Source of the DNA: Prosthecobacter sp.
GTDB lineage: Bacteria > Verrucomicrobiota > Verrucomicrobiia > Verrucomicrobiales > Verrucomicrobiaceae
Direction of reading: 5' to 3'
DNA length: 64,000 nucleotides
Assembly: GCF_020439865.1 (NCBI RefSeq)
Contig: NZ_JAGRPF010000036.1
Location: forward strand, 1-64,000
Both the position numbers and the translations under genes were made by a program. The notes below the pieces were generated by a model that saw nothing but the letters and a program-made list of their open reading frames with translations, made no database searches and was not told the origin of the DNA. Below, piece by piece: positions 8,678 through 17,721 of the stretch (positions are counted from its first letter, which is position 1; every line of letters begins with the position of its first letter).

Positions 8678-10357
8678 ATGCCAAAATCTCGCTTTTTCCA
8701 GCCCGCCGCCGCGTTTCTCACGCTGCTTGCCCTGGGAACGAGTGGCTGCTCCACAGGCTTTTATAAGAAGTGGGCGGACAAGGAGGTTTTTGGCCTGCTG
8801 CGCAAAAAGGCCAGCAAAGTGCCCAATTCCGGGCAGGCTTTTCTCGACATCACACCGCCTCCGCCGGTGAAGATGGAGGAGCTTCGGAAGAATATGGAGA
8901 CGGTCGAGTTTCTCGGAGAACGGGCTTATCTTGAAAAGGATGCCCGCGTCATCGGGCTCGGTGAAGCGCTGAACTTTGCAGTGCACCGGAACCGGAGCTA
9001 TCTGCTACAGAAGGAGGTGGTGTACCTCGCGGCGCTGAACCTCACGCTCACACGGCAGCAGTTCGGGCCAATCATGTCTGGAGGAGGTTCTTCCACGCTG
9101 GCGAGTACGAAAGTCCAGACAGGGGTGAACAACCTCGTGCGGACGTCGGCGCTGACTTCCACCGGAAACCTGGGTTTGTCGGCACTCACTCGCACGGGAG
9201 CGCTTATCGCGACGAACCTCACGACGAACTTCGTGCGCTTCTTCACGGGCGGCGCGGATTCAGGCGTCACACAACTCGGTTTCTCGGTGACGCAGCCGCT
9301 GCTCAGCGGGGCCGGCTACCTTTCGGCCTCGGAGTCGCTGACTCAAAACGAGCGTACGGTGCTGTATGCGATCCGGTCCTTTGCGCAGTATCGTAAATCC
9401 TTCGCGGTGGATGTGGCGACGCAGTATTTCCGGACGATTCAGACACGAGAGTCGGCAAAAAACGCTTACCTTGGCTTCAAGGCTTTCAACTTCGTCGTGG
9501 ACCGCGAAACGGCGATGCAGAAGGAGAACGCAAGCACCAAGTCCTCACTCTATCGTCTCTCCCAGCAGCGGATCGTGTTCAACCGAAGCTGGTTGAACGC
9601 AATCCGCAACTACGAGCAGGCCTTGGACGATTTGAAAATCCAGATGGGCCTTCCTGTGACAGAACGCATCGTTCTGGACTACAAGGACATGCATGATCTC
9701 GAGGTCATTGATCCCACTGGCACGCTGGATGAGGCTGTGACGACCGCGCTCACGGCCCGATTGGATGTGTGGAATTCACGTGATGCCGTGGAAGACGCGA
9801 GCCGAAAAGTTCTGATCGCCAAACAGCAGACGCTTCCCGCGGTGAACTCACTGGTGTCCTACAATATCCTCGACAACCCGAGCCGGAACGATTTTGCGCT
9901 CGTCCCGCGCAATCGCGGCACCAGCATGGGCCTGAACACCGATTTGAACCTCAATCAGAAGCCCGAACGCAACACGCTGCGATCGGCGACGATCGCCGAG
10001 CAGCGCGCCCGCCGTGAACTCGAACTGGCGGAGGAGAATGTGAGGAGCGACGTGCGAACCGGTTGGCGTGACCTGGAACTGGCACGCAAACAGTATGAGC
10101 TGGCCAAACGAGGCATGGAAATCAGCTCGGCGCGACTCGAACTCGAAGAAGCATTCAACGCTGAGGGCCAGGGCACGGCGATCAACCTCGTAGACGCCCA
10201 GCGTGACATCAACACCACTCGTGACCTCATGGTCGCCACCACGATCAACCACACTCTTGTTCGCCTGCAACTCTGGCGGGACATGGGCATCCTCTTCATC
10301 GAGAAAGACGGCACGTGGGTGGACGTATTGAACAAGGAGAAAGCCAAAGGCGAATGA
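8678..10357 (+). CDS. TolC-family outer membrane efflux lipoprotein
   Basis: A 559-residue outer membrane channel component. The ATG at 8678 is chosen, with an in-frame alternative at 8660. The N-terminus is a lipoprotein signal with lipobox-like LGTSGC, giving a lipidated cysteine near residue 25. The body is long and helical, with the repeated coiled-coil arrangement of TolC: one half near residues 230-340 (RKSFAVDVATQYFRTIQTRE) and the other near 440-530 (LRSATIAEQRARRELELAEE). It forms the exit duct of a tripartite pump. Its stop overlaps the start of the adaptor gene by four bases (ATGA at 10354-10357), which indicates translational coupling. Confidence 0.85.
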   Translation: MPKSRFFQPAAAFLTLLALGTSGCSTGFYKKWADKEVFGLLRKKASKVPNSGQAFLDITPPPPVKMEELRKNMETVEFLGERAYLEKDARVIGLGEALNFAVHRNRSYLLQKEVVYLAALNLTLTRQQFGPIMSGGGSSTLASTKVQTGVNNLVRTSALTSTGNLGLSALTRTGALIATNLTTNFVRFFTGGADSGVTQLGFSVTQPLLSGAGYLSASESLTQNERTVLYAIRSFAQYRKSFAVDVATQYFRTIQTRESAKNAYLGFKAFNFVVDRETAMQKENASTKSSLYRLSQQRIVFNRSWLNAIRNYEQALDDLKIQMGLPVTERIVLDYKDMHDLEVIDPTGTLDEAVTTALTARLDVWNSRDAVEDASRKVLIAKQQTLPAVNSLVSYNILDNPSRNDFALVPRNRGTSMGLNTDLNLNQKPERNTLRSATIAEQRARRELELAEENVRSDVRTGWRDLELARKQYELAKRGMEISSARLELEEAFNAEGQGTAINLVDAQRDINTTRDLMVATTINHTLVRLQLWRDMGILFIEKDGTWVDVLNKEKAKGE

Positions 10358-12171
10358 AGAAGGGAAAATCCATCAAGGGAATCATCACCATTGCAGGCAT
10401 TTGTGTCGCGGTCCTGGCCGGATGGTGGCTCATGTCCGGTGGATCGACGCAGGCCGACCAGGTGCCCACATTCATCGTTCAACGCGGACCATTGGAGATC
10501 AATGTGCTTCAAGGTGGCGAAATCCGCGCCCTGCAGAACGCCGAGGTCAAAAGCGAGATTGAAATTCCGACCAAGATCCTGAGCCTCATTCCCGAAGGCT
10601 ATCTCATCACCGATGAGGATGTGAAGGAAGGCAAGGTGCTGATTGAACTCGACAGCACGGACCTGAAGACGCGCATTCAAAGCCACGAGATCGAGTTCCA
10701 GACGACCGTGTCGAACTACATCGACGCGGATGAGAACCGCGAAATCCAGAAGAGCGAAAACCAGAGCCTTGTCCGGGACACGAAACAGACGGCTATTTTT
10801 GCGCTGATGGACTTTGAAAAGTATCTTGGCCGTGATGTCACCGCCTCCATTCTGGACACTGCCGGGCTGCCCAAGGACGTGGAGGCTTTTGAAAAATACT
10901 CGGACGTGCTCGAGACCCAGGCGAACACGCCGGTGTCGGCCGATGTGGCCAAGACCAAGGCATCCGCGAGTGAGAAGCAGCCCGGAAAGAAGGCGGCAGT
11001 GGTCAGGACAGAAAGTGAAATCATCGACTTCGCACCATTTTTGGACCAGAAGACCCAGAGCGACGGTGAGGCCCAGCAGAAACTTCGTCAACTGGAGGAC
11101 GAATTGCTGCTGCACCGCTCCGAACTCGCTGTGGCGAAGCAGAAGGTCGAATCCTCGTCCCGTCTGGCCGACAAGAAGTTCATCACCTCGGCGCAGCTTG
11201 AGAATGACCAGGTGACCTTTGAAAAGGTGTCGCTGTCTGTGAAGACTGCGGAGACTGCACTGTCGTTGTTCAAGAAATACGAGTTCAACAAGCAGTGCTC
11301 CACTCTCATCGCCGCGTATCGGGAGGCGCTGAACAAGCTGCAGCGCACGATCCGTTCCAATCGTTCTCGCATGGCCCAGGCGGAGACGCGTTTCATGACG
11401 GCCAAGCGGCGCTACGAGATGGAACTGACGCAGCGCGAGGGGTTGGAGCACCAGCTCAAAGCGTGTGTCATCAAGGCCGCGCAGCCCGGCCTCGTCGCCT
11501 ATGGGGATCTGAACGCCGGCTCAAGCTACAACTACAATTATCCGATCGAGGAAGGCGCCACCGTGCGCCTCCGCCAGACGATGCTCACGATTCCTGACAT
11601 GAGCCAGATGGGCGTGAAAGTGAACGTGCATGAATCGCAGATCAAAAAGGTGCGCATTGGTCAGCCGGTGAAGGTGCGCGTCGACGCGGAACCAGGCAAG
11701 GAACTCGACGGACGCGTGGCCGAACTGGCCATTCTGCCTGACTCCAGCAGCAGCCGATACACTCCCAATTTGAAAGTCTATCCCTGCATCATTCACATCA
11801 ATGGCTATCATCCGTGGATGAAGCCCGGAATGAACGCCAAGGTGGAGATCATCGTGGACCAGCTCGCCGATGTGATCTATGTGCCCGTGCAGTCCGTCGA
11901 GGTGGAGCAGGACCATCACTTCTGCTACATCAACAACAGCGGCAGTCTTGAACGCCGGGAGATCAGCACAGGCCTGTTCAACGATGAATTCATCGAAGTG
12001 CGCAACGGTCTTGCTGGAGGGGAGGCGGTGGCGCTGGCCTTGCCGAAGAAGTCTGAAGTGGATTTGAACGGTGGACGGCCGGTTCCTGCCGGGGCGGCGC
12101 CTTCGGGTGATGCGCCGAAGGCCAAGCCAGTTAAACCGAAGGAAAAGAACGTTGCTGTGGCACAACCGTGA
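10354..12171 (+). CDS. HlyD/MacA-type periplasmic adaptor protein
   Basis: A 605-residue membrane fusion protein, longer than the usual 350-450 residues. It has a single N-terminal membrane anchor (GIITIAGICVAVLAGWWLMS), then a lipoyl-like half-motif and a long alpha-helical hairpin region (about residues 110-375) rich in Gln, Glu and Lys. The second lipoyl half (IKAAQPGLVAYGD, near residue 372) and a beta-barrel follow, then an Ala/Pro/Lys-rich tail. It would bridge the inner-membrane transporter and the TolC-like channel encoded upstream. The stop overlaps the next start (TGATG at 12169-12173). The start at 10354 is fixed by the overlap with the upstream gene. Confidence 0.85.
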   Translation: MKKGKSIKGIITIAGICVAVLAGWWLMSGGSTQADQVPTFIVQRGPLEINVLQGGEIRALQNAEVKSEIEIPTKILSLIPEGYLITDEDVKEGKVLIELDSTDLKTRIQSHEIEFQTTVSNYIDADENREIQKSENQSLVRDTKQTAIFALMDFEKYLGRDVTASILDTAGLPKDVEAFEKYSDVLETQANTPVSADVAKTKASASEKQPGKKAAVVRTESEIIDFAPFLDQKTQSDGEAQQKLRQLEDELLLHRSELAVAKQKVESSSRLADKKFITSAQLENDQVTFEKVSLSVKTAETALSLFKKYEFNKQCSTLIAAYREALNKLQRTIRSNRSRMAQAETRFMTAKRRYEMELTQREGLEHQLKACVIKAAQPGLVAYGDLNAGSSYNYNYPIEEGATVRLRQTMLTIPDMSQMGVKVNVHESQIKKVRIGQPVKVRVDAEPGKELDGRVAELAILPDSSSSRYTPNLKVYPCIIHINGYHPWMKPGMNAKVEIIVDQLADVIYVPVQSVEVEQDHHFCYINNSGSLERREISTGLFNDEFIEVRNGLAGGEAVALALPKKSEVDLNGGRPVPAGAAPSGDAPKAKPVKPKEKNVAVAQP

Positions 12172-12920
12172 TGCCCGCCGCTGATCCCATCATCCAACTG
12201 GTGGACATCCGAAAGAGCTACCAGATGGGAGACCTGACCCAGCATGTGCTCCAGGGCGTCTCGCTCTCCATTTACCCGGGAGAATACGTCTGCATCATGG
12301 GGCCTTCAGGTTGCGGCAAGTCCACGCTGTTGAACGTGCTCGGATGTCTCGACCAGCCAACCTCCGGCGACTACTTTCTCGGCGGGCAGAACGTGGCGCA
12401 TCTCAACGACGACGATCTCTCGGCCGCCCGAAACAGAAACCTCGGGTTTATCTTTCAAAGCTACAATCTTATTCAGCAGCTAAGCGTCATCGAGAACATT
12501 GCCGTGCCAATGTATTATGGTGGCGCCAAAGAGGCTGACATGATCGAAACGGGCACCCGTCTGGCCTCCCAGGTCGGGCTTGATCATCGCTTGTATCACA
12601 AGCCCAACGAACTCTCGGGCGGTCAGCAGCAACGCGTCGCCATTGCACGGGCGTTGTCGAACAATCCGCTCGTCATTCTGGCGGATGAGGCCACGGGAAA
12701 TCTCGATTCAAAGTCGGGAAAGGAAATTCTCGATCTTTTCGACGAGCTCAATCAGCAGGGCAAGACCTTGGTCTTTGTGACGCATGACGAGCGCATGGTG
12801 GAGCGCTGCACCCGCATCATTCGCCTTCGGGACGGTCTGATTGAGCACGATCAGGCTGGCGCCAAGGCCGGCCGTCTGCGCGGCAAGGTCATTGGGGAAC
12901 ACTACGCACCTGCGGCTTGA
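12171..12920 (+). CDS. ABC transporter ATP-binding protein, MacB/LolD type
   Basis: A 249-residue nucleotide-binding subunit with all expected motifs: Walker A GPSGCGKST (near residue 44), Q-loop FQSYNLI, signature LSGGQQQR, Walker B VILADEAT and the switch histidine in FVTHDE. The pattern is that of the MacB/LolD/FtsE group, whose partner is a separate FtsX-like permease. No permease is encoded here or elsewhere in the window, although the TolC-like and HlyD-like partners are coupled directly upstream. The start at 12171 overlaps the adaptor stop. Confidence 0.9.
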   Translation: MPAADPIIQLVDIRKSYQMGDLTQHVLQGVSLSIYPGEYVCIMGPSGCGKSTLLNVLGCLDQPTSGDYFLGGQNVAHLNDDDLSAARNRNLGFIFQSYNLIQQLSVIENIAVPMYYGGAKEADMIETGTRLASQVGLDHRLYHKPNELSGGQQQRVAIARALSNNPLVILADEATGNLDSKSGKEILDLFDELNQQGKTLVFVTHDERMVERCTRIIRLRDGLIEHDQAGAKAGRLRGKVIGEHYAPAA

Positions 12921-12986
12921 GCCGAGATTTTCGGGAGCGCCAAAAGAGCGGTGGCTTTTTCAATCCGCAGGGCAATGATCCCTGCT

Positions 12987-13634
12987 ATGGCCCAATACAC
13001 GGTTCAGCCCGGCGACAATCCTTCGAAAATCGCGAAGTCCTTTGGCATGACGCTCGCCCAGTTTCAAAAGTTGAACCCGGGGCTTGTCGAGTGGGGCACG
13101 GGAAATTGGAAGGTGTTGTTTCCCGGGCAGATCGTAAATGTGAACGGCGTCGTCACCGGTGTGCCGCCCGAAACAGTCGCGTCTGCGCCGACGAGTTTCG
13201 CCGCACCGCCGCCGTGGATGCAGATCGCCATCATGGAGGTTGGAGTTCAGGAGTGGTCGCAAGGCGACAACCCGCGCATCCTCGAGTACCTGAGGAGCTG
13301 CGGCATCAGCGGGAGCTTGCTGCACGATGAGACAGCCTGGTGCGCGGCCTTTGTTAACTGGTGTGTGCTGCGTTCGGGCTATCGGCCTCAGGGCAGCGCC
13401 AAAGTTTCGGATTGGTGGGGCTGGGGACGTCCCGTGGCCGCGACCTATGGTGCGATCTGCATTCTCCAGCCGCTGACAACGGATCAGGCCAGCAGCGGCC
13501 ACATTGGTTTTCTGCATGCGCTGGATGCGACGAATGTCTGGCTGCTGAGCGGCAACTCCAAGAATCAGGTGCGCATCTCCGCCTATCCGAAGAGCAAGCT
13601 GATCCACAATGCGCCTTATCGCTGGGCGTTTTGA
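12987..13634 (+). CDS. LysM domain protein with TIGR02594/CHAP-like domain
   Basis: A 215-residue protein. An N-terminal LysM domain (YTVQPGDNPSKIAKSFG, to VLFPGQIVNV, about residues 3-50) binds glycan such as peptidoglycan. A C-terminal domain of the TIGR02594 NlpC/P60-CHAP-like kind has the conserved ETAWCAAFVNWC motif with the candidate nucleophilic cysteine (about residue 119) and GHIGFLHALD with a candidate histidine. No signal peptide is visible from this start or from in-frame ATGs at 12951 and 12975, which is odd for a wall-acting enzyme. It lies 66 bases downstream of the ABC ATPase on the same strand. Confidence 0.7.
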   Translation: MAQYTVQPGDNPSKIAKSFGMTLAQFQKLNPGLVEWGTGNWKVLFPGQIVNVNGVVTGVPPETVASAPTSFAAPPPWMQIAIMEVGVQEWSQGDNPRILEYLRSCGISGSLLHDETAWCAAFVNWCVLRSGYRPQGSAKVSDWWGWGRPVAATYGAICILQPLTTDQASSGHIGFLHALDATNVWLLSGNSKNQVRISAYPKSKLIHNAPYRWAF

Positions 13635-13653
13635 CCAGACTGTTGAAGCGATC

Positions 13654-14361
13654 TCAGGGATCTTTGGGGGCTCGCATAAGTTCAAGCAGGCGTGCCCGGT
13701 CTGTTGTGGGCAGAGCCTTGGGCTTGGTGGCCGGTGGAGAAGCTGGTTTGGAGACGGGCGGATTCGCTTTAGGTTTTACTGCCGATGGGGCTGTCTTGGA
13801 CGTGGACTTTGAGGCGACTGACTGAGTTGTCTTCTTTGGTTCGCGGCGTGAGGAGGGCTTTGCTTCGATGACCGGCTCCTGTGTGGTGCTGATGGTGGTT
13901 TCCTCGAGCTTGGAAGGCTTCTGTTGGTCGCTTTCGGCGGCGATCGTGCGAACGAGGTGAGGGCCTTCCGGTTTGATGGCTGTTCCGTCGATGATGATCT
14001 TTGTGGAGTCGTCTTTTCCAATGTAGAGCCGGTCGTTTTTCTTCACTACGGCCTCGCCGTGCACTTCGGCGAAGTTGGGAGTGATGACGATGGTGGAGGC
14101 TTTTGCGTGGATGGGAGGATTGGATTCTTTGAGCAGCAGCGCTCCACCGCTGGCTTGATGGGTCTCGCGGCCAAACTCGTCGAGCGTGGTGACAATTTCA
14201 TGCGCGAACAAATGAGCTGCTCCTGTGGTGCGCGTGGCAGGGTACTGCTGCTGAAGCGCGTCAGTCGAAAGCTGAAATTCGGGTGGCGCGGGAACCGGAG
14301 AATGAACACAGCCGCAGAGACTGAGGGCTGCTACGAAGAGGCAGAATCGATAGGGCGACAT
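13654..14361 (-). CDS. Putative lipoprotein with LptA/OstA-like segment and Lys/Pro-rich tail
   Basis: A 235-residue protein; the frame extends to 14427, but MSPYRFCLFVAALSLCGC at 14361 supplies a lipoprotein signal with a lipid-acceptor cysteine at about residue 18. Residues of about 35-135 contain a beta-strand pattern (KASTIVITPNFAEVHGEAVV) that recalls the LptA/OstA family of periplasmic lipopolysaccharide transport proteins; this is a weak resemblance. The C-terminal 100 residues are rich in Lys, Pro, Ser and Ala, and may span periplasm or wall. It follows the PVC dehydrogenase gene by 25 bases, so it probably shares that transcript. Confidence 0.55.
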   Translation of the reverse strand: MSPYRFCLFVAALSLCGCVHSPVPAPPEFQLSTDALQQQYPATRTTGAAHLFAHEIVTTLDEFGRETHQASGGALLLKESNPPIHAKASTIVITPNFAEVHGEAVVKKNDRLYIGKDDSTKIIIDGTAIKPEGPHLVRTIAAESDQQKPSKLEETTISTTQEPVIEAKPSSRREPKKTTQSVASKSTSKTAPSAVKPKANPPVSKPASPPATKPKALPTTDRARLLELMRAPKDP

Positions 14362-14386
14362 GGGCGGTGACGCGGAGTCTCGGTGG

Positions 14387-17119
14387 TTATTTTCCTGTGC
14401 GGAGATAGGCCACGATGTCCGCGACATCCTGCGCGGTCAGGCCGAGCTGCGTGGCGCTCAGCATCATGCTGCGGTCGAGTTTGCGGCGGCTTTTGATGCG
14501 GGATTTGGCCACGTATTGATTCTGTCCACCCATGCTTCGGACGATCATGATGTCGCCTTCGGTGAGGATCATGCCGTCGATGGTGACACCATCCTTGGTG
14601 ACGATCTCCTGGCCGTCGTAACCATGCGCGATGTCTTTGCTGGGATCGATGAGTGCCTGGGCGATGATCTCGGTCGGCTGACTTCGCCCCCAGCCTTCGA
14701 GACTGGGGCCGAACTCGACGCCCTGGCCGCCGATTTGATGGCACATGACACAGCGTGTGACGAGCTGGGCACCGTTCGTTGTATTGCCCTTCAATCGGAG
14801 AACCTCATCAAGTGTCACCGTGCTGGGAATGGCGGCCGGGGTGACAATGGTGACGAGCTTGGCGTTTTCGGGATCGAAGATACCTTCCTTCTTCAGTTCT
14901 TCAGCGATGCCGAAAGCAGACCAGTCGTCGGTGCTGCGCTTGATGAGCCACCACATGACGTCGGTGTGAATGGGGGAGTCCTTGTCCTTCGCCAGGGCGA
15001 GCACTGCTTTGGCCGCACCGGCTTCTGGAATGAAAGCAAGTGTGTCGAGCGCCAGCTTGCGTTGTTCGAGCGTGAGTTTGGGGTTGGTGGCACGCTGCTG
15101 CAATTCAGGAACAGCTGCGGCGGGGTGCAGACGCCAGGTGAGATGCGCGAAGCCCTCGCTCCAGTCGCCGTCGGAATGGAGTTCGTTCCAGACCAGCTCC
15201 TCTTTGCCTTCGCAGCCGATGCCCCAGGCTTCGAGCAGAGAGCGGTCGCTGCCGTCGATGTGACGAGCGAGGTGTGCGAGGATGGGCACGCTGCGTTTTG
15301 CAGGCACATCGCGCAAGGCGACGGCGACTTCGCGGCGGACCATGGGGGACTGATCAGCAGCCATGCTGGAGATGAGATCGAGGCCGTCGTTGGTGGCGGC
15401 GCGGATCGCGCGCAGGGCAACGAGACGTTTGGTGGCGTCGTCGGACTCGAGCCAGTAGCGCGCGGCGGTCAGCCCCTTTTCACCAAGCTGTGTGGCGAGC
15501 CAGACGGCACGGGAGGCGATGTAGGGATTGGCGTGGCCACGCAGTTCGAGCACCTGCGGCAGAACTGCTTCGCCAGCTTCCTTCAAACGCCGGAAGGCGA
15601 CGTGGCGGACATTGATCGCTGAAGATTGGAGTGCGGCGATCTGGCCTTCGACCGTGTCCAGCTTGAGACCGGGAACCTGGGGTTTGAAGCCCTTCGGCGC
15701 GATGCGGTAAATGGTGCCGCTGCAGGTTTCATCGGTGTCCTGATGGCCTCCTGTGCGTTTGTCGAACCAGTCGCTGACATAAATCGCACCATCGGGGCCC
15801 ACGCAGACATCGGACGGGCGGAAAAGTGTTTTGCGGTCGTCAGAGAGATTGTTGGCGCCGCCGACGAAGTCACTGCCCTTGAACACGCCTGTGGTGTTGG
15901 TGGTGCAGAAGTCGAAGCGCTCGAGCTTGAAGCCTGCGCCGTCAGGTTTCGGCAGATAACCGAAGACAACATTGCGTCCCGTTTCGCAGCTCAACAGCAG
16001 GCCGTTCCACTTGTCACCCAGCGCGCCATTTTCATAGAAGCACATGCCAGTGGGAGCTCCACCGCCATAAACGTCTCCTGCGGGAATGCTGCCCGGATCA
16101 TCTTGGCGCCATTCAGCGGTGGGAATGTCCTGGCCAGGGCGCTTGTCGGCACGCCACTGGCGTTTGCCGTCGCGTGAGAAGAATCCGAAGCTGCCGCCTT
16201 CGATGAGATGGCTCACCCGGCAGGCTGGCGGATCATCATTGTCGTTCAGAAACATGTCGCCGAAGGAGGTGCGCACACCTTCGAAGCTGTTGCGGTAGTT
16301 GTAACCGAGGATGCGCGCGTTGTGGCCGTCCGGATCAACGCTGGCGGTGAAACCTCCGACATAAACATGACCGTCGTCGCTCTTCGCGCCGGCATACGGA
16401 TTGTTCAGGTAGGCACCGCCGATGCGGAAGGTGTTCCCGCTCTTATCGCTGAACTCTGCGCCGCAGTTGCCGTTGCTGAAATAAAGGCGGCCGTCGGGAC
16501 CGGCGTAAACGCTGTGAAGACTGTGGTCGTGCTGCGGTTGTTCGAAACCGGTGAGGAAGACCTCACGCTTGTCCACGGTCGGATCGAACTTCAGGTCACG
16601 GTTCACATCCGTGTATTTGATGATGTTCGGCGTGTTGGAGACGAAGACGACGTTGTCGAACACGGCCACGCCGAGCGGGCATTCGAGTTCCTTCTCACGC
16701 ACGAAGACATGGCTGCTGTCACAGACGCCGTCGCCATCGGTGTCCTGCAGCACACGAACACAGTCACCTTCGCGGCTGCGGCCGCTGTGGCGGCGATAGT
16801 TGACCCCTTCGGTGACCCAGATTCGTCCCATGTGGTCGACGTCCATGTTGGCCGGATTGAACAGCTGCGGCGATGTGGCCCACACAGTGATTTCGAGACC
16901 TTCGGGTACTTTGAACGCTGCGGGTTCGAGGTGATCGGGTGTCACTTTTGACGGATCAAAGGCCGGCACCGCGGGGTCGGGAGTGAAGGCGGGCTTTCCT
17001 GCGACAAACGGTCCTTTTTCTTTTTTTACCTTGGTGACTGGCTTTTCCGGCTTGGCAGCGAAGAGGAGGAGCGGTGCGGCTAGCGCGAGTGTGAGGAGGA
17101 GGTTTTTACGGCTGGTCAT
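14387..17119 (-). CDS. PVC-type membrane-bound dehydrogenase with HEAT repeats and CxxCH heme site
   Basis: A 910-residue exported protein with a signal peptide (LLLTLALAAPLLLFAA). Residues of about 60-470 form a six-bladed propeller of the glucose/sorbosone dehydrogenase kind, seen as GLEITVWATSPQLFNPANM and ADVCVGPDG-like blade repeats. Residues of about 480-760 hold HEAT-like helices. The C-terminus is a c-type cytochrome domain with CVMCH near residue 790 binding one heme. This architecture is characteristic of Planctomycetes and Verrucomicrobia; the substrate, probably a sugar or alcohol, is unknown. It sits 93 bases downstream of pal on the same strand. Confidence 0.85.
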   Translation of the reverse strand: MTSRKNLLLTLALAAPLLLFAAKPEKPVTKVKKEKGPFVAGKPAFTPDPAVPAFDPSKVTPDHLEPAAFKVPEGLEITVWATSPQLFNPANMDVDHMGRIWVTEGVNYRRHSGRSREGDCVRVLQDTDGDGVCDSSHVFVREKELECPLGVAVFDNVVFVSNTPNIIKYTDVNRDLKFDPTVDKREVFLTGFEQPQHDHSLHSVYAGPDGRLYFSNGNCGAEFSDKSGNTFRIGGAYLNNPYAGAKSDDGHVYVGGFTASVDPDGHNARILGYNYRNSFEGVRTSFGDMFLNDNDDPPACRVSHLIEGGSFGFFSRDGKRQWRADKRPGQDIPTAEWRQDDPGSIPAGDVYGGGAPTGMCFYENGALGDKWNGLLLSCETGRNVVFGYLPKPDGAGFKLERFDFCTTNTTGVFKGSDFVGGANNLSDDRKTLFRPSDVCVGPDGAIYVSDWFDKRTGGHQDTDETCSGTIYRIAPKGFKPQVPGLKLDTVEGQIAALQSSAINVRHVAFRRLKEAGEAVLPQVLELRGHANPYIASRAVWLATQLGEKGLTAARYWLESDDATKRLVALRAIRAATNDGLDLISSMAADQSPMVRREVAVALRDVPAKRSVPILAHLARHIDGSDRSLLEAWGIGCEGKEELVWNELHSDGDWSEGFAHLTWRLHPAAAVPELQQRATNPKLTLEQRKLALDTLAFIPEAGAAKAVLALAKDKDSPIHTDVMWWLIKRSTDDWSAFGIAEELKKEGIFDPENAKLVTIVTPAAIPSTVTLDEVLRLKGNTTNGAQLVTRCVMCHQIGGQGVEFGPSLEGWGRSQPTEIIAQALIDPSKDIAHGYDGQEIVTKDGVTIDGMILTEGDIMIVRSMGGQNQYVAKSRIKSRRKLDRSMMLSATQLGLTAQDVADIVAYLRTGK

Positions 17120-17212
17120 TGTTGGGGAGCGAAATGAACGGGAAAAATGCAGTGATCTTGCCGACCACTCATCCCGCGTCTGCAGAGCCTCACTAGCGGC
17201 TACACCTGTGCC

Positions 17213-17704
17213 TTAGTTTTGCCGGTAGATGACCACCACAGCGGACGACGGTCCGGTCGGAGAAAAATCATTGCCGAAACCGACCGTCTGCATGTTGGCA
17301 GCTTCGAGACCGAGTTCGATCAGGCGCTGGCGCACCGCGAGGGCGCGGCGGTCGGAAAGGGCGCGGGCGTGATCTTGAGGAAGATTGGGAGGAGCGTAGC
17401 CAGCGATCAGAAGACGAGTCTTTTTGTTTGGTGACACCTCCTGGGCAACACCATTGAGGGCATGTTCATGCGCCGGGGTCAGTCGGAAGTCATCCTCGCC
17501 GAACACCAGCGCAGGGCAGGCGGGTTTGAGGTTCGTACTCAACGGAGAGGTGTAGCCATCGCGGGGCCCCAGGGCGTAAACAACCGCTTCGTCAGCCGGA
17601 TTCTTCAGAAACGACGGCATGGGAACGCTGCTGCAGGAGGCGAGAACGAAGCAGGGGACAAATGCAGTCGAAAGTGCGGAGAGAGCTGTCTGGCAACGGG
17701 TCAT
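17213..17704 (-). CDS. pal: Peptidoglycan-associated lipoprotein of the Tol-Pal system
   Basis: A 163-residue lipoprotein with a lipobox LASC near residue 24. The C-terminal OmpA-like domain is recognisable from ARALSDRRALAVRQRLIELG (about residues 113-132) and the following VGFGND, which in the family contacts peptidoglycan. It anchors the outer membrane to the wall and is recruited to constriction sites by the Tol motor. It is the last gene of a tolQ-tolR-tolA-tolB-pal order, 17 bases after tolB. No cpoB/ybgF gene follows, unlike in many proteobacteria. Confidence 0.85.
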   Translation of the reverse strand: MTRCQTALSALSTAFVPCFVLASCSSVPMPSFLKNPADEAVVYALGPRDGYTSPLSTNLKPACPALVFGEDDFRLTPAHEHALNGVAQEVSPNKKTRLLIAGYAPPNLPQDHARALSDRRALAVRQRLIELGLEAANMQTVGFGNDFSPTGPSSAVVVIYRQN

Positions 17705-17721
17705 TCGAGTTTCGTCAGTTT

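Noticed and set aside
9955..11451. Minus-strand open frame of 498 codons across the TolC/HlyD junction
   Set aside because: It spans two well-supported coupled genes and has antisense composition.
12921..12986. Possible terminator between the ABC ATPase and the LysM gene (GC-rich run before five Ts)
   Set aside because: The stem has mismatches and I could not draw a stable hairpin.
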